A stretch of 64,000 nucleotides of DNA, from positions 932,501 to 996,500 of the forward strand of contig NC_091881.1 in the NCBI RefSeq assembly GCF_019399895.1, written 5' to 3'. Both the position numbers and the translations under genes were made by a program. How positions within the stretch are numbered: the first letter of the stretch is position 1; each line of letters opens with the position of its first letter. Origin of the DNA: Cardiocondyla obscurior (Eukaryota; Arthropoda; Insecta; Hymenoptera; Formicidae). Shown piece after piece: positions 12,780 through 24,900 of the stretch. The notes beneath the pieces were generated by a model. That model did not search any database. It saw only the letters and a list, made by a program, of their open reading frames with translations, and was not told the DNA's origin.

Positions 12780-15700
12780 TAGACACAAAAGTTTACAACG
12801 CAGATAAAAAGAATTCCCGGATATCGCTCGGACGTGCGCCGTATAGCTTGCGCATATGGTTTCGAGTCTGTACTTCTCTACTCGTTTCCCCTTTCCTCCG
12901 TTCCTTCTCTCATTTTTTTTTTTTGTTTTTTTTAGGGGGTTTGTTTTTTTTTTTTGTTTTGTTTCGCACTGTAACGTAGAATTCTGTTTTGCATCCAGTA
13001 CAAGCATTCAATTCTCTCTTAATGTCTGTTTAATATCTGTTGTAAAATTAGATTAAAAGTTTTATCGAGCATCATTATCGTTAAGAATAGGTTAGCATTA
13101 TTATCGTTTTGTTTGTTGAATAGGCCAGCATTAATTGATGATGAGAAAAATCATTTTTTCAACTGCAGTGGATTATGTTAGATTTTTACCCGTGTAGTAT
13201 TACTTACCGAAGTTTTTGTTAAATATCAGCATTTATTAAATCGAAGAAAAAAAAATTGATTATTTTTACATTCAATTATAACAGTATTGTGAATATTTAA
13301 TATTGCGGCTTTTTCTAAACAAACCCATTTTTATTTAACATTTCTCGATGAAAGTCTCGTTTCTGCGGTAACAACAGCGGAACGATGGACGGGGAATTGT
13401 TAAATTTATGGAAACACCGCCATACATTCGCATATTCCCAAGGGATACTCGTGGAATTGTTCGTGGTAGCGAAGGGGCACTATATTCAACATAGACCAGT
13501 CAGATTCCATAAAGGATGACTACCCGTAGCAATAGCGCGTTGTATTAATATACAAATTATCGATTAATTAATCGCGTGTATTTTTTTTTTGCGTTTATTT
13601 AACATTGAACACGACATTGTTGAAAAATGGCAAACACATGTTGCTAATTTCTATCTATGAACTATTAGATCGATTTTCAGCTACATCACGATGTATCGCG
13701 CGGTACCGGTGCAATTGATTGAAATGTTATTCCCTTGTTCCCTAAGAGATCCCAATTTGTATTAAACATATAGCAGTTTACTAGAGCGAATTAAATTGTG
13801 CGAAGCAATAGAGAAAACTGTGAACGAACGTGCCGAGGCAATGTTGACTAACAGTATTTCGAGATTCTCTGCTCTCAGTCGTCCCGTCCACCTGATTTAT
13901 TTTATTTGCAATTGTTATTATATTCCAAATCACAAAATTGTTTGCGCGTTGGATTTTACGGAAAAGGACAGTAATTTTATTACGCAAAACTGCCACGATA
14001 ACTGATGCCGCATGATCGCGAGAAGCTGTTTTGCGAACGCAATATTTTAGTCCATTATTATTAGAATTTTTAACAGATTAAGGGGAATTATTACACAATC
14101 GTATGAATATTGATAAGCTTTTAAAATACGTAACAAATTTAATTTTTCAATCATTTGCAATATTATGCGTTATTATTGCTCGTTGACAATCTGTGTACGC
14201 CATTAATTCCTGTGTAATTACAATGTTCAAATCTGACAAAATGAATATTAAACGGTTTATGGCTACAACAAATGTAACATTGATCAACTGATAGGTTTTT
14301 GTTCTCGAATTTCTTGACGAAGTACATTCAAAATGCAATTAAAATGTAGTTTGGCATTATTTTAAATTATATTGAAATCTAAATTTCATTAATATGCATT
14401 ACCTTGCGTATAATTTTTTTTTTTTTTTTTTTTTGCACGAGTAAGCATTATAATTTTAACAGTGCAAAACATGAAAAGAAAGCTTGTTTGTTATATCGCA
14501 CATGTATTATTAAGATCATTTCCACATTATTTTACTGCCAAATTATAGGCAATAGAAGAATAATTAATAATTAGTTTAATGAAGTTTATTAATGAAGGTA
14601 ATATCTAAAACAAAGTATAACTCGTGATGAAATATTTACATATATTAATTTGTATAATAATAACAAAATTGCTTTTTTTATTTGGAAATGCCGTTATATT
14701 TCTGCAAATATTATTTCCAGTCGTATTTAATCGTGTAATACACTAGATTACACTTTACAAATGAATGATCGCAAACTTATCTTACCATTATACATATAAC
14801 TTTGATTTTCAATTTAAAAGCAGTGACTGTGATATCGATACACGCTAAATCAATAAGCGATGCTATTTATCGGGATTTATGGGGTCATTATTTTATCTCG
14901 ATCTAAATTGTGAAATAATCTACGTTATTTAAATTCAATTTAAAAGAATTGTTAGAGATTTTGAATTACAACCAACGTTTACGAAAAAAAAAAAAAAATA
15001 ACGTATTTGATTTTATTTCATTTTTTTTTTTTTTCTATTCGATGTTGTGCAGTGAAAAACACTCGTACGTGTGAATCAATTTAAATTGCCGGCACGTTGC
15101 ATCGTTGCAACACTTGGTGAAATCGCAGTGTCAGAACGGGCGCATTAAAAAATTACGAAAAATATGTTTTTGCTCGTTAAACGTTACCGCGTACTTCTGT
15201 AATTGATTTTCGAACCTGAAACGGATAAATGATACTCGAATTCATTAAAACGCGCAACATTTGCACCGCGGTCTCGATTGCTGCCGATTGCAGAGATTGT
15301 TACGAATTGTTTGCCGACGCATATGCTGCTATTTGACGCTTATTTTAAGGATCGAAAAATATTGCGGATGTTGCACGCAGTGTATCTCTCACCGTGTAAC
15401 GTATAGAATCTATTGTGTACTCTTGAAAACGATGAAAGCATATATTTATTATTATTTATTTGATTTGCAGCCATTTTTAATTTTCGGTTAAAGAGCAAAG
15501 AATACACGTAAATGAATAATGCCAATAAAACTGATATTATTTACTGATTCTATTTTAAAAGGGAGCACTTCTAAATACAGAATTCGCGTTTCTAAAAATC
15601 GCATAACGCGACGAGCTCGTATTCGTGAGAAGTATTTTTCTTACGCATAGTACGAAATAATTTATACATATATACCACACGATTATAAGTAGGATAAGAA

Positions 15701-17784
15701 AAAAAAAAAGGAAAAAAACTAAATTTACGGCGTTAGAGGTAATTACAAATATTATGCGTACAGTATTGCATTTGAAAGTACTCTTACCGTAAAAATCATC
15801 AAGTACAGAAGCTAATTCGCGATAGGCGATAGCCTTATTCGTCAATTTTAATGTAACTATTTTCCGACACGTACGATGGAGCTTCGCTATCCACGTGTTA
15901 TCTGTTTCACCTGCGGCGCAGGAATGCGAGCATAGTAACGGCAAAGTCGCGCGAAGCACGTACGCTTTAAGGCCAGCCATCAGCTATTGTTTGTTGTATA
16001 CATTTTATCTTTCCACAGAATAGCGCGTTGTAAAAAAATGTATACGTTGAATATTATATTCAATATTAACTTCAACGTATCATAAGTTTTTAACTGATTG
16101 ACACGTTACGGTATTTGTCGAATAGTCAATTGTATGTAATTTCCGTAATCACTTTAAAGAAATTAATTAATATATTTAACGTTCGAATGTGTACGTAATT
16201 TACATTTATTGAATGTAAAATAGTTTTTTTTTTTTAATACAGAAGGAAGAAAGGTAAATTACGGGCGCGCTTTGTACTGTCTAGTATTGACAAGAAAATG
16301 ATAAAAATCAGCTATCAAAATTTTTTTGGACAAGCGTTAAAATCACATAATGTCATTAAATATTATTATTGTGTATAATTGCGCGTAACTTAAATATGAT
16401 ACGCTTGAATTAAAAAAAAAATTATTTTTTATTACTTTAATGAGTATAACATATAATTCTGCCTAACTGTTATATGTTCGCAGTAATACTATGTATTTTG
16501 CACACGTCGCACATATCCGACGACAAAAATTCCACATGCGTGTAGACATTTAATTCGTCGAGCGGCGCGTGTTTCACTGGAAAAATTTATTTTTATTAAT
16601 TTTTATCCATTTACATTTTTGAAGTCGATTCGCCGCGCGTATGCGTGACCGCCGTCCGTGATAATCGAATCCCTTCAGCCACGTACTATTAGCCCCAGCA
16701 TTTTTATCGAATTACATATAGTGCGTGAATTAACTCGATCGCTAATGGGCTACTAAAGGAGCGATAATGCACCGGTAAATTAAAGCTAATTAAAGTTTTT
16801 TTTTTATGACGCACTCTACTACAATAGATAACATCACGTACGATTAAAAAAATTTCACGACATAAAAATATTTTTTTCATGTAATTTTTTTCAAAGATAA
16901 GAACAATATAACAATACGAGTAGATTAAAAAAAAAACAATTTTTATTGATTAATAAATTAATTTGTTAATTATTAATGAAACGGTAATAGATTTCGACAT
17001 CTTTTTACCAGCTGTATGCTCGACGCTGACACTTTAAGAACGCGTAAAGAATTACTTTTGCATTTGTGCGATCCAGTTCGGTGAAACTGAAAATACCGAG
17101 ACGTATAAAAATTTGACGAATCTTCGAGTGCGTTTTGATCGATGTCGCTTGCAAATGGCCGACGTTTCGCAATGCGACCCGTTCCGCTTACCATCGTATC
17201 GAATGAAAAACGACGTGAGTCCTGATCGACTCCACAGCTCGCTGCATCACGAACATATTTCACGAGGGTGACTTTATAACGCCGCTTTTCCATTCTTCAC
17301 GATATTTCTTTTCGCTTAATGTTATTACTTATTATTACTTTTTTTTCCATTTTCTTACTTATGCAGTTCTTTAGTTTTTTTTTTAATTAACCCACGTAAA
17401 TTCTGAAATATTCTAACTCTCGTTGTAGAATTTTGTCTGGCAAAAGTTGGCAAGGCTGAGATAATTATAGGAAACTTATGAGAACGGGAGAGAAAAAAAA
17501 AAAGAGAGGGTGTCGCAGAGTTTTTAGATGTAACATTGACGGGCTTAAGTCCAGCAGCTTCCCCTGAGCTACCCTCTCAGCTTGTAACTCGGCCCCAGGC
17601 GTCAATGAAAGAAGGTTACATAGAATAGGGGTGAATCCACGTGGATACACCGCGACAACGATTACGAACGAGGGGTGGGATGAAGCTGCACCGGAATTCG
17701 CCACGGAGCGAGTCGCTTCAGCGAGCGACGCGAATTGCTCCAATAAATTATCGTCGCTAAAATGGTGCTCGGGATTTGCAATTA
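12780..17784. other. AT-rich non-coding stretch
   Basis: Mostly AT-rich, with T-rich blocks near 12911-12960 and a 21-base poly-T at 14414-14434. A GC-richer patch lies at about 17150-17290, and another begins near 17500. Open frames such as 15555-15980 (minus) and 16973-17293 (minus) match no family I know. No RNA gene is seen. Confidence 0.55.
16042..16080. repeat. Short inverted repeat with 10-bp arms
   Basis: ATACGTTGAA at 16042-16051 is the exact reverse complement of TTCAACGTAT at 16071-16080, with a 19-base AT-rich loop. It can fold, but nothing around it points to a function. Confidence 0.6.
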
Positions 17785-17785
17785 T

Positions 17786-17803
17786 TTAAATGTACCGGAT
17801 AAC
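17786..17803. repeat. 18-bp direct repeat, copy 1
   Basis: TTAAATGTACCGGATAAC is repeated exactly at 18177-18194. Both copies sit in GC-rich islands and are followed by G-rich DNA, which suggests a diverged longer duplication. Confidence 0.7.
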
Positions 17804-17843
17804 TACGACAAGGCTGAATCGCGCAGGGAAGGTTTCGGAATGA

Positions 17844-17875
17844 ACGGGAGGGAGGGGTGATCAGACAAGGGGGTG
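17844..17875 (+). other. G-rich tract with G-quadruplex potential
   Basis: Four G runs of three or more (GGG, GGG, GGGG, GGGGG) occur with loops of 1, 1 and about 11 bases. The last loop is longer than ideal, so folding is plausible but not strong. Confidence 0.35.
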
Positions 17876-18176
17876 ACGAACCGCTGCAGTTGGGTTGGAC
17901 GGGCAAGAGGATTTTGAAAATGAACGAAAGGAAATTGCGTCTGCAGGAGACGATTGTATTAACATAGTTTAGTAAAATTTTAAAGTAAGTTCGGATTCTT
18001 TTAGAAAATTTCTTTATTAACGTTAAGTTACGCACAATGTGTTTAACGCTAAAGCAACTTTCGTTGTCGTTTGAGCGTAAAGCCGAATTGAGAATATTAA
18101 GCGACTTGACGTGTTCGATCACCGAGCCGCGGTGCAAGAGCACCCTTCGATGTTCCCAAGCAGGAGTTAAAGTTAC
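17876..18176. other. Spacer between the 18-bp repeats
   Basis: A mixed-composition segment covered by part of a 128-codon minus-strand frame (17757-18143) with no recognisable domain. Nothing else is seen. Confidence 0.45.
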
Positions 18177-18194
18177 TTAAATGTACCGGATAAC
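18177..18194. repeat. 18-bp direct repeat, copy 2
   Basis: An exact second copy of the unit at 17786-17803, 391 bp downstream in the same orientation. A run of G residues follows within about 10 bases. Confidence 0.7.
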
Positions 18195-18204
18195 GATGAC
18201 GGTT

Positions 18205-18223
18205 GGGGGGGGAGGGAAAAGGG
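18205..18223 (+). other. G-rich tract with G-quadruplex potential
   Basis: An eight-G run, then A, GGG, AAAA and GGG. The long run can supply two GGG tracts, giving four tracts with short loops. Confidence 0.4.
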
Positions 18224-21116
18224 CATTCATACTATGGGAAGGGATGAGATTGAGGGCAAGTTGAGAGACCGGAGGGTTCAACAAAGCACTAAAAGGTTTC
18301 GAACTTCGTCGAAGAGGAAAGCGCCGAATCTCGCTCGCAGTTTTGGGCGCAAGCGTTGTGCGAAGGCTTTTACTTCGTCGAGTACTATTAAATTACTCCT
18401 GCGAAGATCGGTACTTTGGACAGCTGTCGCGAAAGGAATCGGAAGATCGTTGTTCGCCGTCGAAATGTAAGATGTGATTTTATAAAGACACGCTAAAAGC
18501 TATCTCTCAATTTTGTTAATGTTTAAACTGCGGATTGTATTTTCGACATTCTAAACAAAACCCGTTTATTTTTGTCTTAAATAATTTTATAATCGAGTAA
18601 AGGAGAACGTATTTTTTTAATTTTAAACAGTTTTGAAATATTTGTCCTATGAATTTTTCTGAGCCAATTGTCAATTGTTTAAATCACAAAAAAACTGTTT
18701 TTATTTCAATACTTTATGAGTAAAATTTTGCTCTTAATATTTTTACATTTTATGATTTATAATTTAATATTACATGACATTTTAAAGGACAGAAAATAAC
18801 TTTTTTTTTAATTATATTTGAAAATAATAAATTAGCGCTTTACGTATTATCAATAATTGACATAGTAGACATCATTTCCGAATATTGTATGTGCTAGACA
18901 AAATGTACAATTGCAGTTACCCTACAAGAAATGATTTATCGTTATCAGATTGGGGGATCGAATTTATGCTGAATACTCTCATATATATGCATATCTATTT
19001 ACGTTTGCATGTCCCCTTCTTCTTTGGTTCTATTTCAATTGCAAATCAGTTTTCACTCGAGAAATTCCTGATGAAAATTAGTTGGCAAATGTTGTACTAC
19101 TATAATGGGTTTCTAAATAACAGCCTGCCTCGGTCGTCAATCTAATTACAGCTCTTGATCTGAAACTGCAGTCATGTTGAATCACAACGTCAAAAGTAAT
19201 AAGTTACATATAATCCCTTCTTTTTTTCCTTCTCAGTGGTAAAGTAAATGAATTTCTTTGCATACCATTATCCGAGTTCGATATAACAGACTCGAGGTCC
19301 ATTTTATCTACGAAGCGGCAGTATAAATTTAAGTATCGTTCCTTTTAATAACCGCCATTGGAATTAAAAATCACAATAGGCTAGATTTTAAAATAATTAG
19401 TTTGTAGCGGAGATCTCCGTTTAAACTTTTCGAGAGAATGTCCTCGAATTTCTCGAAAGGAAACATGGCTATTTCTGTTCGGTGTCTCGGGACTTGTACG
19501 TAGATTCGCGTCTCGGGCGTGTTGCATAAAAGGGAGCGAATATAAGATTATGTAACTCGTGTCGCGAGGGAAATAAACGTCTCCGTGGCACCGCTGTTCG
19601 CCGCTTCGGAAGAAGAGCGATAATTTGAAACGCAGTTTATCCGAATCGCCTCCAGCCCGCTTCGAGCTACTAACTGGCGGCAATAAGCTCTTTCCAGCTT
19701 GTACAACACAACCCACCCTCGCGCACGACGGCATTTACGTTCTTTATATGTCTTTTATAACAGTTTTCCTCTCTTTACCGCTCGTACGCGTTTTTCAAGG
19801 TGAGAAATGGTCGTAAAATCGGTATACGACTGGCGCTCGCCGGCTGGAATTATACGTCCCCTTCGCTTTGGTTTTCAAACTTGATCGCAGTATGCCGTCG
19901 CCGCTATGCTTTCGGTCGTAAATGGTCGCGTGCCAAAGTCGCCATAAACTTTGTAACGTGGGAAACGCCGAGTAAACAGAATGCGTTGCTCCAAGATACG
20001 TTTTATTTACTTTTTGACGGAGATATTAAGTTTTGTGTAAAGATATGATGCGCGTAATAATTAAAAGATTAACACGTATTTCTATGGATATTACTCTAAG
20101 TGATATTTAGACTTCTCTTTCACTTTCAAACGGGCAGACTGTTATATACACGTGCAAATGGAATAATAGGAACAACAATAAGTAATAATGAAATTGTTTC
20201 TTGCATTACAGTAAAACTATAAAATTACATGGAATTTATGACTGATATTTTAACGCACGAAAGCGTCTGCTAATTAGTGAATGCTTTCGTGTTCTCTTAT
20301 GTTAATTAGGAAACTCGGGATAAAGCTTTTTTTATTATCGCCACCAACGCAACTAACATAAAATAAAACTTTATTCATCATCATTTAATTTTAGTTTTAT
20401 TATCTTAATTGTATCAACAAAATGTTTTCCATTTAGCGGATACCGTGTAACGACGGTCTCGATAAATATTTTGCTTCTCTTCCTCATTAAAGCTGAAACT
20501 TTATCCTAATTATTATAATTACATTGAATATAATTATTTAAAAGATATAAATTCCCGAGCGCATGCGACTGGAAAATATTAATCACATTAAGAACATCAA
20601 GTTTTCCATATTATAAATATTATTCATCATGCTGCAAAACAGTAGTCACATTTTATATAAAATACTGTCATTAATTTAACACATAGCCCGGGTAGATTTA
20701 TATATTTTGAGAATGTTCGATCAGGCATTTATTGAACATATAAAGTATACGTGAACTTATAATTCAGTGAAATGGGTGATACAGTTTCTGTTAACACATA
20801 CCACGCGCGATCAATCGGTGCAAATAAATGAATCTGCAGACAGTTTATAAATTAGTCCCTTGTAGACGCCAATAGAAATGCGAAATGGGAGTGGGAAAAG
20901 TCTATGCAATAGTACTCGGAATTAGAAACGAAGCACGACACGATTCTCGAGAAACATTTCAACTCTCCCAAGGGAAACTCCGGAGTAGCTCCTTCTGCGG
21001 ATGTTTTCGCCTCTTAACTGGTTCTATTCCGTGAACCGACGTATCGTTATCATGCATGGCGTTCAATGCAATTTTATTCTCTCTATAGTTTTCTCTCGCT
21101 TGGCTTGATTTTGAGG
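18224..21116. other. Non-coding stretch upstream of the hairpin
   Basis: GC-rich islands at about 18230-18470 and 19430-19970 are separated by AT-rich DNA. Frames at 19381-19734 (minus) and 19625-20048 (plus) overlap each other in the island and carry no recognised domain. No RNA gene is identified. Confidence 0.5.
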
Positions 21117-21240
21117 TTTGATTTAATTTTGATATTTAATTAATATGTCCAGGCAAAGACGGTCTTCGAGATCGAGGACGACCTGGCAGAAGTACCGTCT
21201 TTGTCTGGACATACTAATTAAATATTACAATTAAATCGAA
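21117..21240 (+). ncRNA. Candidate structured RNA: 51-bp-arm hairpin
   Basis: The arms 21117-21167 and 21189-21240 are reverse complements over 51 positions, with a 21-base loop. Reading + strand RNA, 49 positions pair, three of them as G:U. Two positions mismatch (21129/21228 and 21143/21214), and T21193 is a one-base bulge. The block 21144-21163 pairs without interruption. Of the five differences between arms, three are G:U-compatible in + strand RNA but only one in - strand RNA, which hints at + strand transcription. The loop-proximal core is GC-rich and the outer stem is AT-rich. A microRNA precursor, a hairpin-siRNA source or a palindromic MITE would all look like this. I do not recognise a known insect microRNA in either arm. 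The structure is seen; the class is inferred. Confidence 0.45.
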
Positions 21241-21264
21241 CGAAAGTAACGAATAATTAGCCGC

Positions 21265-21288
21265 GGGGGGTAGGGGGTGGCGGGGGGG
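21265..21288 (+). other. Strong G-quadruplex motif
   Basis: The runs G6, G5, G2 and G7 are separated by TA, T and C. The last run alone can give two GGG tracts, so four tracts with short loops are available. It lies 24 bases past the hairpin and about 215 bases before the acceptor of the exon-like block at 21505, in GC-rich DNA. Confidence 0.5.
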
Positions 21289-21504
21289 AGAGCGAGCGCG
21301 AGCCTACGTGCCGCGCGCCAAGTATATTCCCCCACTACTCCCACTATCGCTTTGTCCTTCTCCAGCGGTCGCGCGAGCACACACGTACTACGCACGGCAC
21401 AGCAAGCACATGTTTCCGTACCTAAAGTAATTCGCACTTCCCTTTAACGAAAACCCATCCAGCACGATAACTACGATTAAACTTGATATCTCTTTCTGTT
21501 ACAG

Positions 21505-21819
21505 ATCGACGCAGTTGCATCCGCCGTCGTCAACGAGCGTCGTCACCGCCGATAAGAACTATACGAACCGCAGTCGGTTCGTCGGTCGTACCGGGAGTTC
21601 CGCTGAGTATTCGGGCGTAGTTTTTCGACATACGACTTACTTCTAAACGCGAGTGCCGAGCATGGAACGCGCGAGAGTGATCACTGAGTAATTTTCGCGA
21701 ATTAAAATCACGGTCGCGTTCGCGAGTGTCTTGTGCGCGGAAGGATGGCTCGTCACGTCCCATCTGAGAGGAGGAGCAGGCCTCGGATAGGCATCCTGCA
21801 TCGGCGGAGCAACTTTTAA
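21505..21819 (+). other. Putative non-coding or 5'-leader exon A
   Basis: The block is preceded by a pyrimidine-rich acceptor (TCTCTTTCTGTTACAG, AG at 21503-21504) and followed by a GTAAGTAT donor at 21820. The 315-nt body is CpG-rich and sits between AT-rich flanks. No long ORF crosses it. It carries a 9-codon ATG ORF (21662-21691) and a 24-codon ORF (21745-21819) with A at -3 and G at +4. The stop TAA of the second is exactly the last three exon bases. I infer a 5'-leader exon of a gene lying to the right, or a lncRNA exon. A first exon with an internal start site is an alternative. No gene name can be given. Confidence 0.45.
21745..21819 (+). CDS. Possible 24-aa small ORF in exon A
   Basis: An ATG in a favourable context (A at -3, G at +4) opens 24 codons ending at TAA, whose final base is the exon edge. 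The peptide is basic and Arg/Ser-rich, with no signal peptide or known motif. It may be an upstream ORF that tunes translation, or may have no role. Conservation of the frame in related species is not known. Confidence 0.2.
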   Translation: MARHVPSERRSRPRIGILHRRSNF

Positions 21820-21912
21820 GTAAGTATAAATTAAAAAAAAATCTCTTTTTTTTTATTAATCTGCTTAATTAACTGACATGTCTAAATTAATATTTTCTTT
21901 TTTATGTTACAG
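21820..21912 (+). other. Putative 93-nt intron
   Basis: The intron starts GTAAGTAT and ends TTTTTTATGTTACAG. It is strongly AT-rich and contains TTAACTGAC about 40 bases before the acceptor, a fair branch-site match (CTNAY-like). Length and composition match ordinary short insect introns, and the sharp contrast with the flanking blocks supports the exon calls. Confidence 0.5.
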
Positions 21913-21950
21913 TCACCGGCCGAATTTTTCAACTCCGCTGAGGCAGATGG
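21913..21950 (+). other. Putative 38-nt exon B
   Basis: The block is bounded by ...GTTACAG and a strong GTAAGT donor at 21951. After exon A's stop, two of three frames are open through it. An ATG at 21946-21948 lies just before the donor, so coding could begin there and continue in an exon outside what I can identify. Its -3 base is C, a weak start context. It could equally be pure leader sequence. Confidence 0.42.
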
Positions 21951-24900
21951 GTAAGTCGCATTATTTTTTTTTTATAATTTGCAATCGGGTGGGATTTAAA
22001 AAAAAATAGCTCACGCATAGCGCGCGTACGGTTTCTTTTAGTAAAAAAAAATTGCGAAAATACGACAGAAATTATACGACAGAAAAATACATAAAATATC
22101 GGTTTAACGCCTCCAGGCGGGGTTATCAAATATCGCTAGGCTACGGGGTGGCTGAAAGGAGCGTGCATTCCGTGAGTAGATAACATTCACTTCATTCCGC
22201 CTCCTTCAAGTCCCGGAATGACATCGGTCGTTCTCGTTCCAAGTTTATAGAGGCCCGGAATCCCCTACGATCGTAACCCGGCACGAGTCTAACGCCTCGA
22301 CGTGGCGCCCGCGCTTTCCCCCCGTGGCTCTTGTCCACCTCATAATTCACTGTCAGTGCATAAACTGGAACCCACGGCAATCACATCGCGGGGGCCTTAC
22401 TGTCCGTATAGGTCACGGAGATTTCCGGTTTCTTATCCTACGCGCTCGCTCTCTCGTGCGCGCACGTCGCTGTAACACCGGGTGGTAACCAGAACCGTGT
22501 TTTGTGCGCGCGCGATATTTTACCTGCCTATGACATGGCTGAGGAAGAAGACGCGACGGTTACATGAGCGGGAGGGTGAGAAGGGTTTCGCGGGGGTCAA
22601 GAGAAGGGCCCGGGGTGAGAGAGAGGGGTGAGCACGTCATACAAATAGGTTGTCATTCATTTTCGCTGGCTTCCCCTGATTCTGATTCATGCCTCCCGCC
22701 GTTTCGTATTACTCACGTAGAGGAAGCGACCGTCGTATGAACAAAAGCCCAACTCGCTTGACGACCTTATCGTTTTAATTTCTTACGGCATGTCATTCTT
22801 CATCAAGTTGTCTTATTCCTGCGCCCGCCCGACCCGCTTTTCTTTAATAAGAAAAAGAATTCGGTAGTGACGAGATTGTGTGCGATAGAATTATATCTAA
22901 TATTCTCGCGTGACACTTAATTAAAATATAGATGTAATAATAAAAAAAAAAAAAACTCTTTTGGACAGTTTTATCTTTATCTGAGAAATTTATTCCGCAT
23001 TTAGGGTTTAACGTTTTCTCAATTAAAAATATTTCAACGAAATAGATTTATACCGATATTTACTTAGTTTGAATTGATTATCTTGCTTGCATAATGAGAA
23101 AAGGCACCTCATCAATAAAGTGTTCACAGTAAATATCCCTAAATGTAAATGACTCGGTGTATTTAGCGAATTTGCTTGTGAAAGCCACAATTTTCTGGCT
23201 CTATCTAAATATCGAGAATTATACGATGTTTTAATTGGAGCGACCAACACGGCTCTAAATACGGCCGAGACGAATATATCCACGCATCAATTACGATTTA
23301 AATAGCGCTCGCGAAATCGCACATAGTGCGTCGTGTAAATATATGCACACTTCTTTGCGAAAGTTTACGCATTTTAAATGAACGTTTGCTTTAGGATAGC
23401 GCAAAATATGAGTTTATTTTTTGCTACGCTTTATCGTGCTTGCTTACTAGACGCGCGCACGCGGCCACGCACGTGTGTATACGGATGTTATAATTATTAT
23501 AGGCTGTTAACATGTTGCGTAAATCCTTGCAAAAGTTTTTCCCCTCCCCCCCCCTTTTTTTTTTATCGATTACGTCAAGTGAATTTCTGTAGCCAGGGAA
23601 GTTCTGTATAATTCATTGTTAGTTAAGAATAAGTTTCACGTTCACATAGAACCGCGGGGCGAATTTGCGTTTGTCAGAAATGCTTCTCGAGAAGTTTTGC
23701 GTCGCTGAAGCTGCAGCTGAAGCTACAAGTTTTATACGGGCGTATTTATAAGGCTGTTTGTGTAAAGACCTTCGCCGTCTTACGACGATATATCTTTAAA
23801 CATAAATAATTGTTAATACGCATTTGCTGCATTACTCTCTCTTTCTGTTTCTGTCGCTTTGATCAAATTATTTTTATCGAAAGGATTTCAGCGGGGTTTG
23901 GTTAAAATTTTTCACTTTTTACGAAGCTGTTCTATTCCACTTTCCGTGGCTGCTTAAGAAAATATCTAGACACTTGAATACATTTTAATTTAGGCTTTTT
24001 GTTATTTTGCTTTAGCTTCACGTTCTCCCATTTTTGGCGTAACTGCGAAATAATATTTTTTTTTTAACTTGAATTAGATACGGATTAATTTTTCACGGTT
24101 TCTTAGATAAAATCGAATGAAGGATCAACTATATTTGATCCAGATTGATTTGTGGCTCCCTTCGAGCTTCCGAAGCGATAGATACTATCATAATATTTCA
24201 CGGGCACGTACGTATACTGGCGCATTAATTCCGAGGATAATTTGATTCATTGGGATCGAAAGCTTAGTCGTAGACTTGATCCTTCCATATATCGCACCGA
24301 GATTACTCTCAACAAGGAGTCGTTAGACAGACCGTCCCTATAGTAATGGTTGGACGTCTGAAGTTCGTCACGCTGATTAACCTTCCGGATAGGGGAAATA
24401 ATTTTCTTTTCGTACACGTCAGAAATGACGCATTTCGAGAGCCGACTGCGGGCGTAGAAACAGACGTTAAAAAAAATATTTTCTTATTTTAAGTTAATTA
24501 TTTATAGACACACTTTTTTTTTAACATAGAGATTCTAATTTTTTTTTAACGTTACAATAAAATCAGATTTTATTAATTACTAAAATAAATAGTAAATTAA
24601 ATGACAATAACTATTAATTTTATACATATAATGGATTTTTTTATCTACCAGTCTTGTGCATTTTATTTGTGTCGTCTTTTTACGTGACTATAATATTTCA
24701 AATTTTAATATTTTATATAGTTTAGTAATTGAAAGATTATATGGATATGATTTTTCTCAATCCTTTTTAATTTTCTAAATCGTATCGTGTTAATTAAATA
24801 CGCATTTTTTAGTCATATTATCAAAATTCTAAACGTCATTATAATTCTGAATGTTTTTCAGTAGTATATTTCAAGTTAAAGGTTTTGTATTCAATCTGCG

